Shown: one piece after another, positions 24,784-38,800 of the stretch | Position numbering within the stretch: the first letter of the stretch is position 1 | Layout: each line of letters starts with the position of its first letter | Assembly: GCA_963170055.1 (NCBI GenBank) | Contig: CAUJGJ010000444.1 | Coordinates: 4,375,118-4,439,117 of the forward strand | DNA: 64,000 bases | Reading direction: 5' to 3' | Source: Halisarca cf. caerulea | Lineage: Eukaryota; Porifera; Demospongiae; Chondrillida; Halisarcidae | Translations under genes and position numbers: made by a program | Notes under the pieces: model-generated | What the model saw: only the letters and a program-made list of their open reading frames with translations | Databases searched by the model: none | What the model was told of the DNA's origin: nothing

Positions 24784-26686
24784 CAAAAAACTTATAGCTG
24801 CGGTGATTTGACAAATAAATTCTTCGTGTCAGAAAGAGAAAATCGTGAAATTCTTTTGTAAGTTATTTGCAAATCTTGCAATTTCATGCTATTCTTGACT
24901 CCTTATGCATGATTCATGCATTAACAAAGTCATAAGACTTATAGCTGTGGTGATTTTTCAAATAAATTGTCCATTAAGAAAAAAAGAATCGCAAATTTTT
25001 TTCTAAGTTATTTGCAATTCTTGCAATTTCATGCTATTCTTGACTTCTTATGCATGATTCATGCATTAGCAAAGTCATAAAACTTATAGCTGCGGTGATT
25101 TGTCAAATAAGTTGTTGGTGTCAGAAATAGAAAATCGCAAATTTCTTTTGTAAGTTATTTGCAATTCTTGCAATTTCATGCTATTCTTGACTTCTTATGC
25201 ATGATTCATGCATTAACAAAGTCATAACACTTATAGCTGCGGTGATTTGACAAATAAATTCTTCGTGTCAGAAAGAGAAAATCGTGAAATTCTTTTGTAA
25301 GTTATTTGCAATTCTTGCAATTTCATGCTATTCTTGACTTCTTATGCATGATTCATGCATTAACAAAGTCATAAAACTTATAGCTGCGGTGATTTGTCAA
25401 ATAAGTTGTTGGTGTCAGAAATAGAAAATCGCAAATTTCTTGTGTAAGTTATTTGCAATTCTTGCAATTTCATGCTATTCTTGACTTCTTATGCATGATT
25501 CATGCATTAACAAAGTCATAAAACTTATAGCTGCGGTGATATGACAAATAAATTGTTGGTGTCAGAAATAGAAAATCGCAAATTTTTTTCTAAGTTATTA
25601 GCAATTCTTGCAATTTCATGCTATTCTTGACTTCTTATGCATGATTCATGCATTAGCAAAGTCATAAAACTTATAGCTGCGGTGATTTGTCAAATAAATT
25701 GTTGGTGTCAGAAATAGAAAATCGCAAATTTCTTTTCTAAGTTATTTGCAATTCTTGCAATTTCATGCTATTCTTGACTTCTTATGCATGATTCATGCAT
25801 TAACAAAGTCATAAAACTTATAGCTGCGGTGATTTGACAAATAAATTCTTCGTGTCAGAAAGAGAAAATCGTGAAATTCTTTTGTAAGTTATTTGCAATT
25901 CTTGCAATTTCATGCTATTCTTGACTTCTTATGCATGATTCATGCATTAACAAAGTCATAAAACTTATAGCTGCGGTGATATGACAAATAAGTTGTTGGT
26001 GTCAGAAATAGAAAATCGCAAATTTCTTTTCTAAGTTATTTGCAATTCTTGCAATTTCATGCTATTCTTGACTCCTTATGCATGATTCATGCATTAACAA
26101 AGTCATAAAACTTATAGCTGCGGTGATTTGTCAAATAAATTGTCCATTAAGAAAAAAAGAATCGCAATTTTTTTTCTAAGTTATTTGCAATTCTTGCAAT
26201 TTCATGCTATTCTTGACTTCTTATGCATGATTCATGCATTAACAAAGTCATAAAACTTATAGCTGTGGTGATTTTTCAAATAAATTGTCCATTAAGAAAA
26301 AAAGAATCGCAAATTTTTTTCTAAGTTATTTGCAATTCTTGCAATTTCATGCTATTCTTGACTTCTTATGCATGATTCATGCATTAGCAAAGTCATAAAA
26401 CTTATAGCTGCGGTGATTTGTCAAATAAATTGTTGGTGTCAGAAATAGAAAATCGCAAATTTCTTTTGTAAGTTATTTGCAATTCTTGCAATTTCATGCT
26501 ATTCTTGACTTCTTATGCATGATTCATGCATTAACAAAGTCATAAAACTTATAGCTGCGGTGATTTGTCAAATAAGTTTTGGTGTCAGAAATAGAAAATC
26601 GCAAATTTCTTTTGTAAGTTATTAGCAATTCTTGCAATTTAATGCTATTGTTGACTTCTTATGAATGATTCATGCATTAACAAAGT
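24784..26686 (+). repeat. HOR-2 copy 2 (13 units, 1903 bp)
   Basis: Second tandem copy of the 1903-bp series. Both the unit upstream of this copy (near 24670-24740) and its counterpart upstream of the next copy (near 26575-26645) share 'aataagttttggtg', one T shorter than earlier units, and 'gcaatttaatgc'. The equivalent unit before HOR-2 copy 1 lacks both changes. They therefore arose or spread after the first copy, which gives a relative order to the events. Confidence 0.86.
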
Positions 26687-28602
26687 CAAAAAACTTATAG
26701 CTGCGGTGATTTGACAAATAAATTCTTCGTGTCAGAAAGAGAAAATCGTGAAATTCTTTTGTAAGTTATTTGCAAATCTTGCAATTTCATGCTATTCTTG
26801 ACTCCTTATGCATGATTCATGCATTAACAAAGTCATAAGACTTATAGCTGTGGTGATTTTTCAAATAAATTGTCCATTAAGAAAAAAAGAATCGCAAATT
26901 TTTTTCTAAGTTATTTGCAATTCTTGCAATTTCATGCTATTCTTGACTTCTTATGCATGATTCATGCATTAGCAAAGTCATAAAACTTATAGCTGCGGTG
27001 ATTTGTCAAATAAATTGTTGGTGTCAGAAATAGAAAATCGCAAATTTCTTTTGTAAGTTATTTGCAATTCTTGCAATTTCATGCTATTCTTGACTTCTTA
27101 TGCATGATTCATGCATTAACAATGTCATAACACTTATAGCTGCGGTGATTTGACAAATAAATTCTTCGTGTCAGAAAGAGAAAATCGTGAAATTCTTTTG
27201 TAAGTTATTTGCAATTCTTGCAATTTCATGCTATTCTTGACTTCTTATGCATGATTCATGCATTAACAAAGTCATAAAACTTATAGCTGCGGTGATTTGT
27301 CAAATAAGTTGTTGGTGTCAGAAATAGAAAATCGCAAATTTCTTGTGTAAGTTATTAGCAATTCTTGCAATTTCATGCTATTCTTGACTTCTTATGCATG
27401 ATTCATGCATTAACAAAGTCATAAAACTTATAGCTGTGGTGATTTTTCAAATAAATTGTCCATTAAGAAAAAAAGAATCGCAAATTTTTTTCTAAGTTAT
27501 TTGCAATTCTTGCAATTTCATGCTATTCTTGACTTCTTATGCATGATTCATGCATTAGCAAAGTCATAAAACTTATAGCTGCGGTGATTTGTCAAATAAA
27601 TTGTTGGTGTCAGAAATAGAAAATCGCAAATTTCTTTTGTAAGTTATTTGCAATTCTTGCAATTTCATGCTATTCTTGACTTCTTATGCATGATTCATGC
27701 ATTAACAAAGTCATAAAACTTATAGCTGCGGTGATTTGTCAAATAAGTTTTGGTGTCAGAAATAGAAAATCGCAAATTTCTTTTGTAAGTTATTAGCAAT
27801 TCTTGCAATTTAATGCTATTGTTGACTTCTTATGAATGATTCATGCATTAACAAAGTCAAAAAACTTATAGCTGCGGTGATTTGACAAATAAATTCTTCG
27901 TGTCAGAAAGAGAAAATCGTGAAATTCTTTTGTAAGTTATTTGCAAATCTTGCAATTTCATGCTATTCTTGACTCCTTATGCATGATTCATGCATTAACA
28001 AAGTCATAAGACTTATAGCTGTGGTGATTTTTCAAATAAATTGTCCATTAAGAAAAAAAGAATCGCAAATTTTTTTCTAAGTTATTTGCAATTCTTGCAA
28101 TTTCATGCTATTCTTGACTTCTTATGCATGATTCATGCATTAGCAAAGTCATAAAACTTATAGCTGCGGTGATTTGTCAAATAAATTGTTGGTGTCAGAA
28201 ATAGAAAATCGCAAATTTCTTTTGTAAGTTATTTGCAATTCTTGCAATTTCATGCTATTCTTGACTTCTTATGCATGATTCATGCATTAACAATGTCATA
28301 ACACTTATAGCTGCGGTGATTTGACAAATAAATTCTTCGTGTCAGAAAGAGAAAATCGTGAAATTCTTTTGTAAGTTATTTGCAATTCTTGCAATTTCAT
28401 GCTATTCTTGACTTCTTATGCATGATTCATGCATTAACAAAGTCATAAAACTTATAGCTGCGGTGATTTGTCAAATAAGTTGTTGGTGTCAGAAATAGAA
28501 AATCGCAAATTTCTTGTGTAAGTTATTAGCAATTCTTGCAATTTCATGCTATTCTTGACTTCTTATGCATGATTCATGCATTAACAAAGTCATAAAACTT
28601 AT
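26687..28602 (+). repeat. HOR-2 shortened copy (8 units, 1171 bp) plus partial copy
   Basis: From 26687 the HOR-2 series restarts, but the marker 'caaaaaactt' comes again at 27858, only 1171 bp on, so five units are missing. The last part, 27858-28602, repeats the first part of that shortened series, including the private 'aacaatgtcataacac' variant at both about 27118 and 28290. The stretch ends at the switch to an 'agctggtgtg' unit at 28603. Loss of whole units within an otherwise faithful copy fits an exchange between misaligned units. Confidence 0.82.
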
Positions 28603-30966
28603 AGCTGGTGTGATTTTTCAAATAAATTGTCCGTTTCAGAAATAGAAAATCGCAAATTTCTTTTCCAAGTTATTTGCAATTCTAGCATTTTCATGCTATT
28701 CTTGACTTCTTATGCATGGTTCATGCATTAACAAAGTCATAAAACTTATAGCTGCTTTGATTTTTCAATTAAATTGTCAGAGTAAGAAATAGAAAATCGA
28801 AAATTTCTTTTCTAAGTTACTTGCAATTCTTGCAATTTCATGCTATTCTTGACTTCTTATGCATGATTCATGCATTAACAAAGTCATAAAACTTATAGCT
28901 GCGGTGATTTGTCAAATAAGTTTTTGGTGTCAGAAATAGAAAATCGCAAATTTCTTTTGTAAGTTATCAGCAATTCTTGCAATTTCATGCTATTCTTTAC
29001 TTTTTATGCATGATTCATGCATTAACAAAGTCATAAAACTTATAGCTGCGGTGATTTGACAAATAAATTCTTCGTGTCAGAAAGAGAAAATCGTGAAATT
29101 CTTTTGTAAGTTATTTGCAATTCTTGCAATTTCATGCTATTCTTGACTTCTTATGCATGATTCATGCATTAACAAAGTCATAAAACTTATAGCTGCGGTG
29201 ATTTGTCAAATAAGTTTTTGGTGTCAGAAATAGAAAATCGCAAATTTCTTTTGGAAGTTATTAGCAATTCTTGCAATTTCATGCTATTCTTGACTTCTTA
29301 TGCATGATTCATGCATTAACAAAGTCATAAAACTTATAGCTGCGGTGATTTGACAAATAAATTCTTCGTGTCAGAAAGAGAAAATCGTGAAATTCTTTTG
29401 TAAGTTATTAGCAATTCTTGCAATTTCATGCTATTCTTGACTTCTTATGCATGATTCATGCATTAACAAAGTCATAAAACTTATAGCTGCGGTGATTTGT
29501 CAAATAAGTTGTTGGTGTCAGAAATAGAAAATCGCAAATTTCTTTTGTAAGTTATTTGCAATTCTTGCAATTTCATGCTATTCTTGACTTCTTATGCATG
29601 ATTCATGCATTAAAAAAGTCATAAAACTTATAGCTGCGGTGATTTGTCAAATAAGTTGTTGGTGTCAGAAATAGAAAATCGCAAATTTCTTTTGTAAGTT
29701 ATTAGCAATTCTTGCAATTTCATGCTATTCTTGACTTCTTATGCATGATTCATGCATTAACAAAGTCATAAAACTTATAGCTGCGGTGATTTGACAAATA
29801 AATTCTTCGTGTCAGAAAGAGAAAATCGTGAAATTCTTTTGTAAGTTATTTGCAATTCTTGCAATTTCATGCTATTCTTGACTTCTTATGCATGATTCAT
29901 GCATTAACAAAGTCATAAAACTTATAGCTGCGGTGATTTGTCAAATAAGTTTTTGGTGTCAGAAAGAGAAAATCGTGAAATTCTTTTGTAAGTTATTTGC
30001 AATTCTTGCAATTTCATGCTATTCTTGACTTTTTATGCATGATTCATGCATTAACAAAGTCATAAAACTTATAGCTGCGGTGATTTGTCAAATAAGTTTT
30101 TGGTGTCAGAAATAGAAAATCGCAAATTTCTTTTGTAAGTTATTAGCAATTCTTGCAATTTCATGCTATTCTTTACTTGTTATGCATGATTCATGCATTA
30201 ACAAAGTCATAAAACTTATAGCTGCGGCGATTTGACAAATAAATTCTTCGTGTCACAAAGAGAAAATCGTGAAATTCTTTTGTAAGTTATTAGCAATTCT
30301 TGCAATTTCATGCTATTCTTGACTTCTTATGCATGATTCATGCATTAACAAAGTCATAAAACTTATAGCTGCGGTGATTTGTCAAATAAGTTGTTGGTGT
30401 CAGAAATAGAAAATCGCAAATTTCTTTTGTAAGTTATTAGCAATTCTTGCAATTTCATGCTATTCTTGACTTCTTATGCATGATTCATGCATTAACAAAG
30501 TCATAACACTTATAGCTGCGGTGATTTGACAAATAAATTCTTCGTGTCAGAAAGAGAAAATCGTGAAATTCTTTTGTAAGTTATTTGCAATTTTTGCAAT
30601 TTCATGCTATTCTTGACTTCTTATGCATGATTCATGCATTAGCAAAGTCATAAAACTTATAGCTGCGGTGATTTGTCAAATATATTGTTGGTGTCAGAAA
30701 TAGAAAATCGCAAATTTCTTTTCTAAGTTATTTGCAATTCTTGCAATTTCATGCTATTCTTGACTTCTTATGCATGATTCATGCATTAACAAAGTCATAA
30801 AACTTATAGCTGCGGTGATTTGACAAATAAATTCTTCGTGTCAGAAAAAGAAAATCGTGAAATTCTTTTGTAAGTTATTTGCAATTCTTGCAATTTCATC
30901 CTATTCTTGACTTCTTATGCATTATTCATGCATTAACAAAGTCATAAAACTTATAGCTGCGGTGAT
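28603..30966 (+). repeat. Satellite stretch rich in alternating A-B unit pairs
   Basis: It begins with a rare class D pair ('agctggtgtg', then 'tgtcagagtaag') that recurs at 32864 and 35214. From about 28890 the units mostly alternate. Class A ('ttgtcaaataagtt...cagaaatag', often with 'ttattagcaattc') is followed by class B ('ttgacaaataaattcttcg...cagaaagag'), giving a period of two units, about 294 bp. The first part of this stretch matches 35214 onward at an offset of 6611 bp (45 units). Shared private variants include 'ttggaagttattagc' at 29251 and 35862 and 'gcattaaaaaagtc' near 29610 and 36220. Confidence 0.83.
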
Positions 30967-33463
30967 TTGTCAAATAAGTTGTTGGTGTCAGAAATAGAAA
31001 ATCGCAAATTTCTTTTCTAAGTTATTTGCAATTCTTGCAATTTCATGCTATTCTTGACTTCTTATGCATGATTCATGCATTAACAAAGTCATAAAACTTA
31101 TAGCTGCGGTGATATGACAAATAAATTGTTGGTGTCAGAAATAGAAAATCGCAAATTTCTTTTCTAAGTTATTTGCAATTCTTGCAATTTCATGCTATTT
31201 TTGACTCCTTATGCATGATTCATGCATTAACAAAGTCATAAAACTTATAGCTGCGGTGATTTGTCAAATAAATTGTTGGTGTCAGAAATAGAAAATCGCA
31301 AATTTCTTGTGTAAGTTATTTGCAATTCTTGCAATTTCATGCTATTCTTGACTTCTTATGCATGATTCATGCATTAACAAAGTCATAAAACTTATAGCTG
31401 CGGTGATATGACAAATAAATTGTTGGTGTCAGAAATAGAAAATCGCAAATTTTTTTCTAAGTTATTTACAATTCTTGCAATTTCATGCTATTCTTGACTT
31501 CTTATGCATGATTCATGCATTAACAAAGTCATAAAACTTATAGCTGCGGTGATTTGTCAAATAAATTGTTGGTGTCAGAAATAGAAAATCGCAAATTTCT
31601 TTTCTAAGTTATTTGCAATTCTTGCAATTTCATGCTATTCTTGACTTCTTATGCATGATTCATGCATTAACAAAGTCATAAAACTTATAGCTGCGGTGAT
31701 TTGACAAATAAATTCTTCGTGTCAGAAAGAGAAAATCGTGAAATTCTTTTGTAAGTTATTTGCAATTCTTGCAATTTCATCCTATTCTTGACTTCTTATG
31801 CATTATTCATGCATTAACAAAGTCATAAAACTTATAGCTGCGGTGATTTGTCAAATAAGTTGTTGGTGTCAGAAATAGAAAATCGCAAATTTCTTTTCTA
31901 AGTTATTTGCAATTCTTGCAATTTCATGCTATTCTTGACTTCTTATGCATGATTCATGCATTAACAAAGTCATAAAACTTATAGCTGCGGTGATATGACA
32001 AATAAATTGTTGGTGTCAGAAATAGAAAATCGCAAATTTCTTTTGTAAGTTGTTTGCAATTCTTGCAATTTCATGCTATTCTTTACTCCTTATGCATGAT
32101 TCATGCATTAACAAAGTCATAAAACTTATAGCTGCGGTGATTTGACAAATAAGTTGTTGGTGTCAGAAATAGAAAATCGCAAATTTCTTTTGTAAGGTAT
32201 TAGCAATTCTTGCAATTTCATGCTATTCTTGACTTCTTATGCATGATTCATGCATTAACAAAGTCATAAAACTTATAGCTGCGGTGATTTGACAAATAAA
32301 TTCTTCGTGTCAGAAAGAGAAAATCGTGAAATTCTTTTGTAAGTTATTTGCAATTCTTGCAATTTCATGCTATTCTTGACTTCTTATGCATGATTCATGC
32401 ATTAACAAAGTCATAAACTTATAGCTGCGGTGATATGACAAATAAATTATTGGTGTCAGAAATAGAAAATCGCAAATTTCTTGTGTAAGTTATTTGCAAT
32501 TCTTGCAATTTCATGCTATTCTTGACTTCTTATGCATGATTCATGCATCAGCAAAGTTATAAAACTTATAGCTGCGGTGATTTGTAAAATAAATTGTTGG
32601 TGTCAGAAATAGAAAATCGCAAATTTCTTTTGTAAGTTATTTTCAATTCTTGCAATTTCATGCTATTCTTGACTTCTTATGCATGATTCATGCATCAGCA
32701 AAGTCATAAAACTTATAGCTGCGGTGATTTGTCAAATAAATTGTTGGTGTCAGAAATAGAAAATCGCAAATTTCTTTTCTAAGTTATTTTCAATTCTTGC
32801 AATTTCATGCTATTCTTGACTTCTTATGCATGATTCATACATTAACAAAGTCATAAAACTTATAGCTGGTGTGATTTTTCAAATAAATTGTCCGTTTCAG
32901 AAATAGAAAATCACAAATTTCTTTTCCAAGTTATTTGCAATTCTAGCATTTTCATGCTATTCTTGACTTCTTATGCATGGTTCATGCATTAACAAAGTCA
33001 TAAAACTTATAGCTGCTTTGATTTTTCAATTAAATTGTCAGAGTAAGAAATAGAAAATCGCAAATTTCTTTTCTAAGTTACTTGCAATTCTTGCAATTTC
33101 ATGCTATTCTTGACTTCTTATGCATGATTCATGCATTAACAAAGTCATAAAACTTATAGCTGCGGTGATTTGTCAAATAAGTTTTTGGTGTCAGAAATAG
33201 AAAATCGCAAATTTCTTTTGTAAGTTATTAGCAATTCTTGCAATTTCATGCTATTCTTTACTTTTTATGCATGATTCATGCATTAACAAAGTCATAAAAC
33301 TTATAGCTGCGGTGATTTGACAAATATATTCTTCGTGTCAGAAAGAGAAAATCGTGAAATTCTTTTGTAAGTTATTTGCAATTCTTGCAATTTCATGCTA
33401 TTCTTGACTTCTTATGCATGATTCATGCATTAACAAAGTCATAAAACTTATAGCTGCGGTGAT
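30967..33463 (+). repeat. HOR-3 copy 1 (17 units, 2497 bp)
   Basis: The series from 30967 restarts at 33464; the rare 'ctatttttgactcc' variant lies at 31195 and 33692, an offset of 2497 bp. Later markers such as 'tgtaaggtat' (32191 and 34541) and 'agctggtgtg' (32864 and 35214) are 2350 bp apart. This copy therefore has one more unit, a 'gatatgacaaataaattg' unit with 'ttgtaagttgtttgc' near 31990-32140. Confidence 0.86.
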
Positions 33464-35813
33464 TTGTCAAATAAGTTTTTGGTGTCAGAAATAGAAAATC
33501 GCAAATTTCTTTTCTAAGTTATTTGCAATTCTTGCAATTTCATGCTATTCTTGACTTCTTATGCATGATTCATGCATTAACAAAGTCATAAAACTTATAG
33601 CTGCGGTGATATGACAAATAAATTGTTGGTGTCAGAAATAGAAAATCGCAAATTTCTTTTCTAAGTTATTTGCAATTCTTGCAATTTCATGCTATTTTTG
33701 ACTCCTTATGCATGATTCATGCATTAACAAAGTCATAAAACTTATAGCTGCGGTGATTTGTCAAATAAATTGTTGGTGTCAGAAATAGAAAATCGCAAAT
33801 TTCTTGTGTAAGTTATTTGCAATTCTTGCAATTTCATGCTATTCTTGACTTCTTATGCATGATTCATGCATTAACAAAGTCATAAAACTTATAGCTGCGG
33901 TGATATGACAAATAAATTGTTGGTGTCAGAAATAGAAAATCGCAAATTTTTTTCTAAGTTATTTACAATTCTTGCAATTTCATGCTATTCTTGACTTCTT
34001 ATGCATGATTCATGCATTAACAAAGTCATAAAACTTATAGCTGCGGTGATTTGTCAAATAAATTGTTGGTGTCAGAAATAGAAAATCGCAAATTTCTTTT
34101 CTAAGTTATTTGCAATTCTTGCAATTTCATGCTATTCTTGACTTCTTATGCATGATTCATGCATTAACAAAGTCATAAAACTTATAGCTGCGGTGATTTG
34201 ACAAATAAATTCTTCGTGTCAGAAAGAGAAAATCGTGAAATTCTTTTGTAAGTTATTTGCAATTCTTGCAATTTCATCCTATTCTTGACTTCTTATGCAT
34301 TATTCATGCATTAACAAAGTCATAAAACTTATAGCTGCGGTGATTTGTCAAATAAGTTGTTGGTGTCAGAAATAGAAAATCGCAAATTTCTTTTCTAAGT
34401 TATTTGCAATTCTTGCAATTTCATGCTATTCTTTACTCCTTATGCATGATTCATGCATTAACAAAGTCATAAAACTTATAGCTGCGGTGATTTGACAAAT
34501 AAGTTGTTGGTGTCAGAAATAGAAAATCGCAAATTTCTTTTGTAAGGTATTAGCAATTCTTGCAATTTCATGCTATTCTTGACTTCTTATGCATGATTCA
34601 TGCATTAACAAAGTCATAAAACTTATAGCTGCGGTGATTTGACAAATAAATTCTTCGTGTCAGAAAGAGAAAATCGTGAAATTCTTTTGTAAGTTATTTG
34701 CAATTCTTGCAATTTCATGCTATTCTTGACTTCTTATGCATGATTCATGCATTAACAAAGTCATAAACTTATAGCTGCGGTGATATGACAAATAAATTAT
34801 TGGTGTCAGAAATAGAAAATCGCAAATTTCTTGTGTAAGTTATTTGCAATTCTTGCAATTTCATGCTATTCTTGACTTCTTATGCATGATTCATGCATCA
34901 GCAAAGTTATAAAACTTATAGCTGCGGTGATTTGTAAAATAAATTGTTGGTGTCAGAAATAGAAAATCGCAAATTTCTTTTGTAAGTTATTTTCAATTCT
35001 TGCAATTTCATGCTATTCTTGACTTCTTATGCATGATTCATGCATCAGCAAAGTCATAAAACTTATAGCTGCGGTGATTTGTCAAATAAATTGTTGGTGT
35101 CAGAAATAGAAAATCGCAAATTTCTTTTCTAAGTTATTTTCAATTCTTGCAATTTCATGCTATTCTTGACTTCTTATGCATGATTCATACATTAACAAAG
35201 TCATAAAACTTATAGCTGGTGTGATTTTTCAAATAAATTGTCCGTTTCAGAAATAGAAAATCACAAATTTCTTTTCCAAGTTATTTGCAATTCTAGCATT
35301 TTCATGCTATTCTTGACTTCTTATGCATGGTTCATGCATTAACAAAGTCATAAAACTTATAGCTGCTTTGATTTTTCAATTAAATTGTCAGAGTAAGAAA
35401 TAGAAAATCGCAAATTTCTTTTCTAAGTTACTTGCAATTCTTGCAATTTCATGCTATTCTTGACTTCTTATGCATGATTCATGCATTAACAAAGTCATAA
35501 AACTTATAGCTGCGGTGATTTGTCAAATAAGTTTTTGGTGTCAGAAATAGAAAATCGCAAATTTCTTTTGTAAGTTATTAGCAATTCTTGCAATTTCATG
35601 CTATTCTTTACTTTTTATGCATGATTCATGCATTAACAAAGTCATAAAACTTATAGCTGCGGTGATTTGACAAATAAATTCTTCGTGTCAGAAAGAGAAA
35701 ATCGTGAAATTCTTTTGTAAGTTATTTGCAATTCTTGCAATTTCATGCTATTCTTGACTTCTTATGCATGATTCATGCATTAACAAAGTCATAAAACTTA
35801 TAGCTGCGGTGAT
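33464..35813 (+). repeat. HOR-3 copy 2 (16 units, 2350 bp, one unit lost)
   Basis: A faithful copy of 30967-33463 except that one unit near 31990-32140 is absent. The two flanking units are joined near 34420, where 'ctttactcc' follows directly. All other rare variants are shared, including 'gcatcagcaaagttat', 'tgattcatacatt' and 'gtcataaacttatag'. The end at 35813 is set by the next unit: it starts like copy 2's first unit ('aagtttttgg') but continues with 'ttggaagttattagc', which belongs to the series seen from 29211. Confidence 0.85.
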
Positions 35814-38800
35814 TTGTCAAATAAGTTTTTGGTGTCAGAAATAGAAAATCGCAAATTTCTTTTGGAAGTTATTAGCAATTCTTGCAATTTCATGCTATTC
35901 TTGACTTCTTATGCATGATTCATGCATTAACAAAGTCATAAAACTTATAGCTGCGGTGATTTGACAAATAAATTCTTCGTGTCAGAAAGAGAAAATCGTG
36001 AAATTCTTTTGTAAGTTATTTGCAATTCTTGCAATTTCATGCTATTCTTGACTTCTTATGCATGATTCATGCATTAACAAAGTCATAAACTTATAGCTGC
36101 GGTGATTTGTCAAATAAGTTGTTGGTGTCAGAAATAGAAAATCGCAAATTTCTTTTGTAAGTTATTTGCAATTCTTGCAATTTCATGCTATTCTTAACTT
36201 CTTATGCATGATTCATGCATTAAAAAAGTCATAAAACTTATAGCTGCGGTGATTTGTCAAATAAGTTGTTGGTGTCAGAAATAGAAAATCGCAAATTTCT
36301 TTTGTAAGTTATTAGCAATTCTTGCAATTTCATGCTATTCTTGACTTCTTATGCATGATTCATGCATTAACAAAGTCATAAAACTTATAGCTGCGGTGAT
36401 TTGACAAATAAATTCTTCGTGTCAGAAAGAGAAAATCGTGAAATTCTTTTGTAAGTTATTTGCAATTCTTGCAATTTCATGCTATTCTTGACTTCTTATG
36501 CATGATTCATGCATTAACAAAGTCATAAACTTATAGCTGCGGTGATATGACAAATAAATTATTGGTGTCAGAAATAGAAAATCGCAAATTTCTTTTGTAA
36601 GTTATTTGCAATTCTTGCAATTTCATGCTATTCTTGACTCCTTATGCATGATTCATGCATTAACAAAGTCATAAAACTTATAGCTGCGGTGATTTGTCAA
36701 ATAAGTTGTTGGTGTCAGAAATAGAAAATCGCAAATTTCTTTTGTAAGTTATTTGCAATTCTTGCAATTTCATGCTATTCTTGACTTCTTATGCATGATT
36801 CATGCATTAACAAAGTCATAAACTTATAGCTGCGGTGATATGACAAATAAATTGTTGGTGTCAGAAATAGAAAATCGCAAATTTCTTTTGTAAGTTATTT
36901 GCAATTCTTTCAATTTCATGCTATTCTTGACTTCTTATGCATGATTCATGCATCAGCAAAGTCATAAAACTTATAGCTGCGGTGATTTGTCAAATAAATT
37001 GTTGGTGTCAGAAATAGAAAATCGCAAATTTCTTTTGTAAGTTATTTGCAATTCTTGCAATTTCATGCTATTCTTGACTTCTTATGCATGATTCATGCAT
37101 TAACAAAGTCATAAAACTTATAGCTGCGGTGATTTGTCAAATAAATTGTTGGTGTCAGAAATAGAAAATCGCAAATTTCTTTTGTAAGTTATTAGCAATT
37201 CTTGCAATTTCATGCTATTCTTGACTTCTTATGCATGATTCATGCATTAACAAAGTCATAACACTTATAGCTGCGGTGATTTGACAAATAAATTCTTCGT
37301 GTCAGAAAGAGAAAATCGTGAAATTCTTTTGTAAGTTATTTGCAATTCTTGCAATTTCATGCTATTCTTGACTTCTTATGCATTATTCATGCATTAACAA
37401 AGTCACAAAACTTATAGCTGCGGTGATTTGTCAAATAAGTTGTTGGTGTCAGAAATAGAAAATCGCAAATTTCTTGTGTAAGTTATTTGCAATTCTTGCA
37501 ATTTCATGCTATTCTTGACTTCTTATGCATGATTCATGCATTAACAAAGTCATAAATCTTATAGCTGCGGTGATATGACAAATAAATTGTTGGTGTCAGA
37601 AATAGAAAATCGCAAATTTCTTTTCTAAGTTATTTGCAATTCTTGCAATTTCATGCTATTCTTGACTTCTTATGCATGATTCATGCATCAGCAAAGTCAT
37701 AAAACTTATAGCTGCGGTAATTTGTCAAATAAATTGTTGGTGTCAGAAATAGAAAATCGCAAATTTATTTTCTAAGTTATTTGCAATTCTTGCAATTTCA
37801 TGCTATTCTTGACTTCTTATGCATGATTCATGCATTAAAAAAGTCATAAAACTTATAGCTGCGGTGATTTGTCAAATAAGTTTTTGGTGTCAGAAATAGA
37901 AAATCGCAAATTTCTTTTGTAAGTTATTAGCAATTCTTGCAATTTCATGCTATTCTTTACTTTTTATGCATGATTCATGCATTAACAAAGTCATAAAACT
38001 TATAGCTGCGGCGATTTGACAAATAAATTCTTCGTGTCAGAAAGAGAAAATCGTGAAATTCTTTTGTAAGTTATTAGCAATTCTTGCAATTTCATGCTAT
38101 TCTTGACTTCTTATGCATGATTCATGCATTAACAAAGTCATAAAACTTATAGCTGCGGTGATTTGACAAATAAATTCTTCGTGTCAGAAAGAGAAAATCG
38201 TGAAATTCTTTTGTAAGTTATTTGCAATTCTTGCAATTTCATGCTATTCTTGACTTCTTATGCATGATTCATGCATTAACAAAGTCATAAAACTTATAGC
38301 TGCGGTGATTTGTCAAATAAGTTGTTGGTGTCAGAAATAGAAAATCGCAAATTTCTTTTCTAAGTTATTTGCAATTCTTGCAATTTCATGCTATTCTTGA
38401 CTTCTTATGCATGATTCATGCATTAAAAAAGTCATAAAACTTATAGCTGCGGTGATTTGTCAAATAAGTTGTTGGTGTCAGAAATAGAAAATCGCAAATT
38501 TCTTTTGTAAGTTATTAGCAATTCTTGCAATTTCATGCTATTCTTGACTTCTTATGCATGATTCATGCATTAACAAAGTCATAAAACTTATAGCTGCGGT
38601 GATTTGACAAATAAATTCTTCGTGTCAGAAAGAGAACATCGTGAAATTCTTTTGTAAGTTATTTGCAATTCTTGCAATTTCATGCTATTCTTGACTTCTT
38701 ATGCATGATTCATGCATTAACAAAGTCATAAACTTATAGCTGCGGTGATATGACAAATAAATTATTGGTGTCAGAAATAGAAAATCGCAAATTTCTTTTC

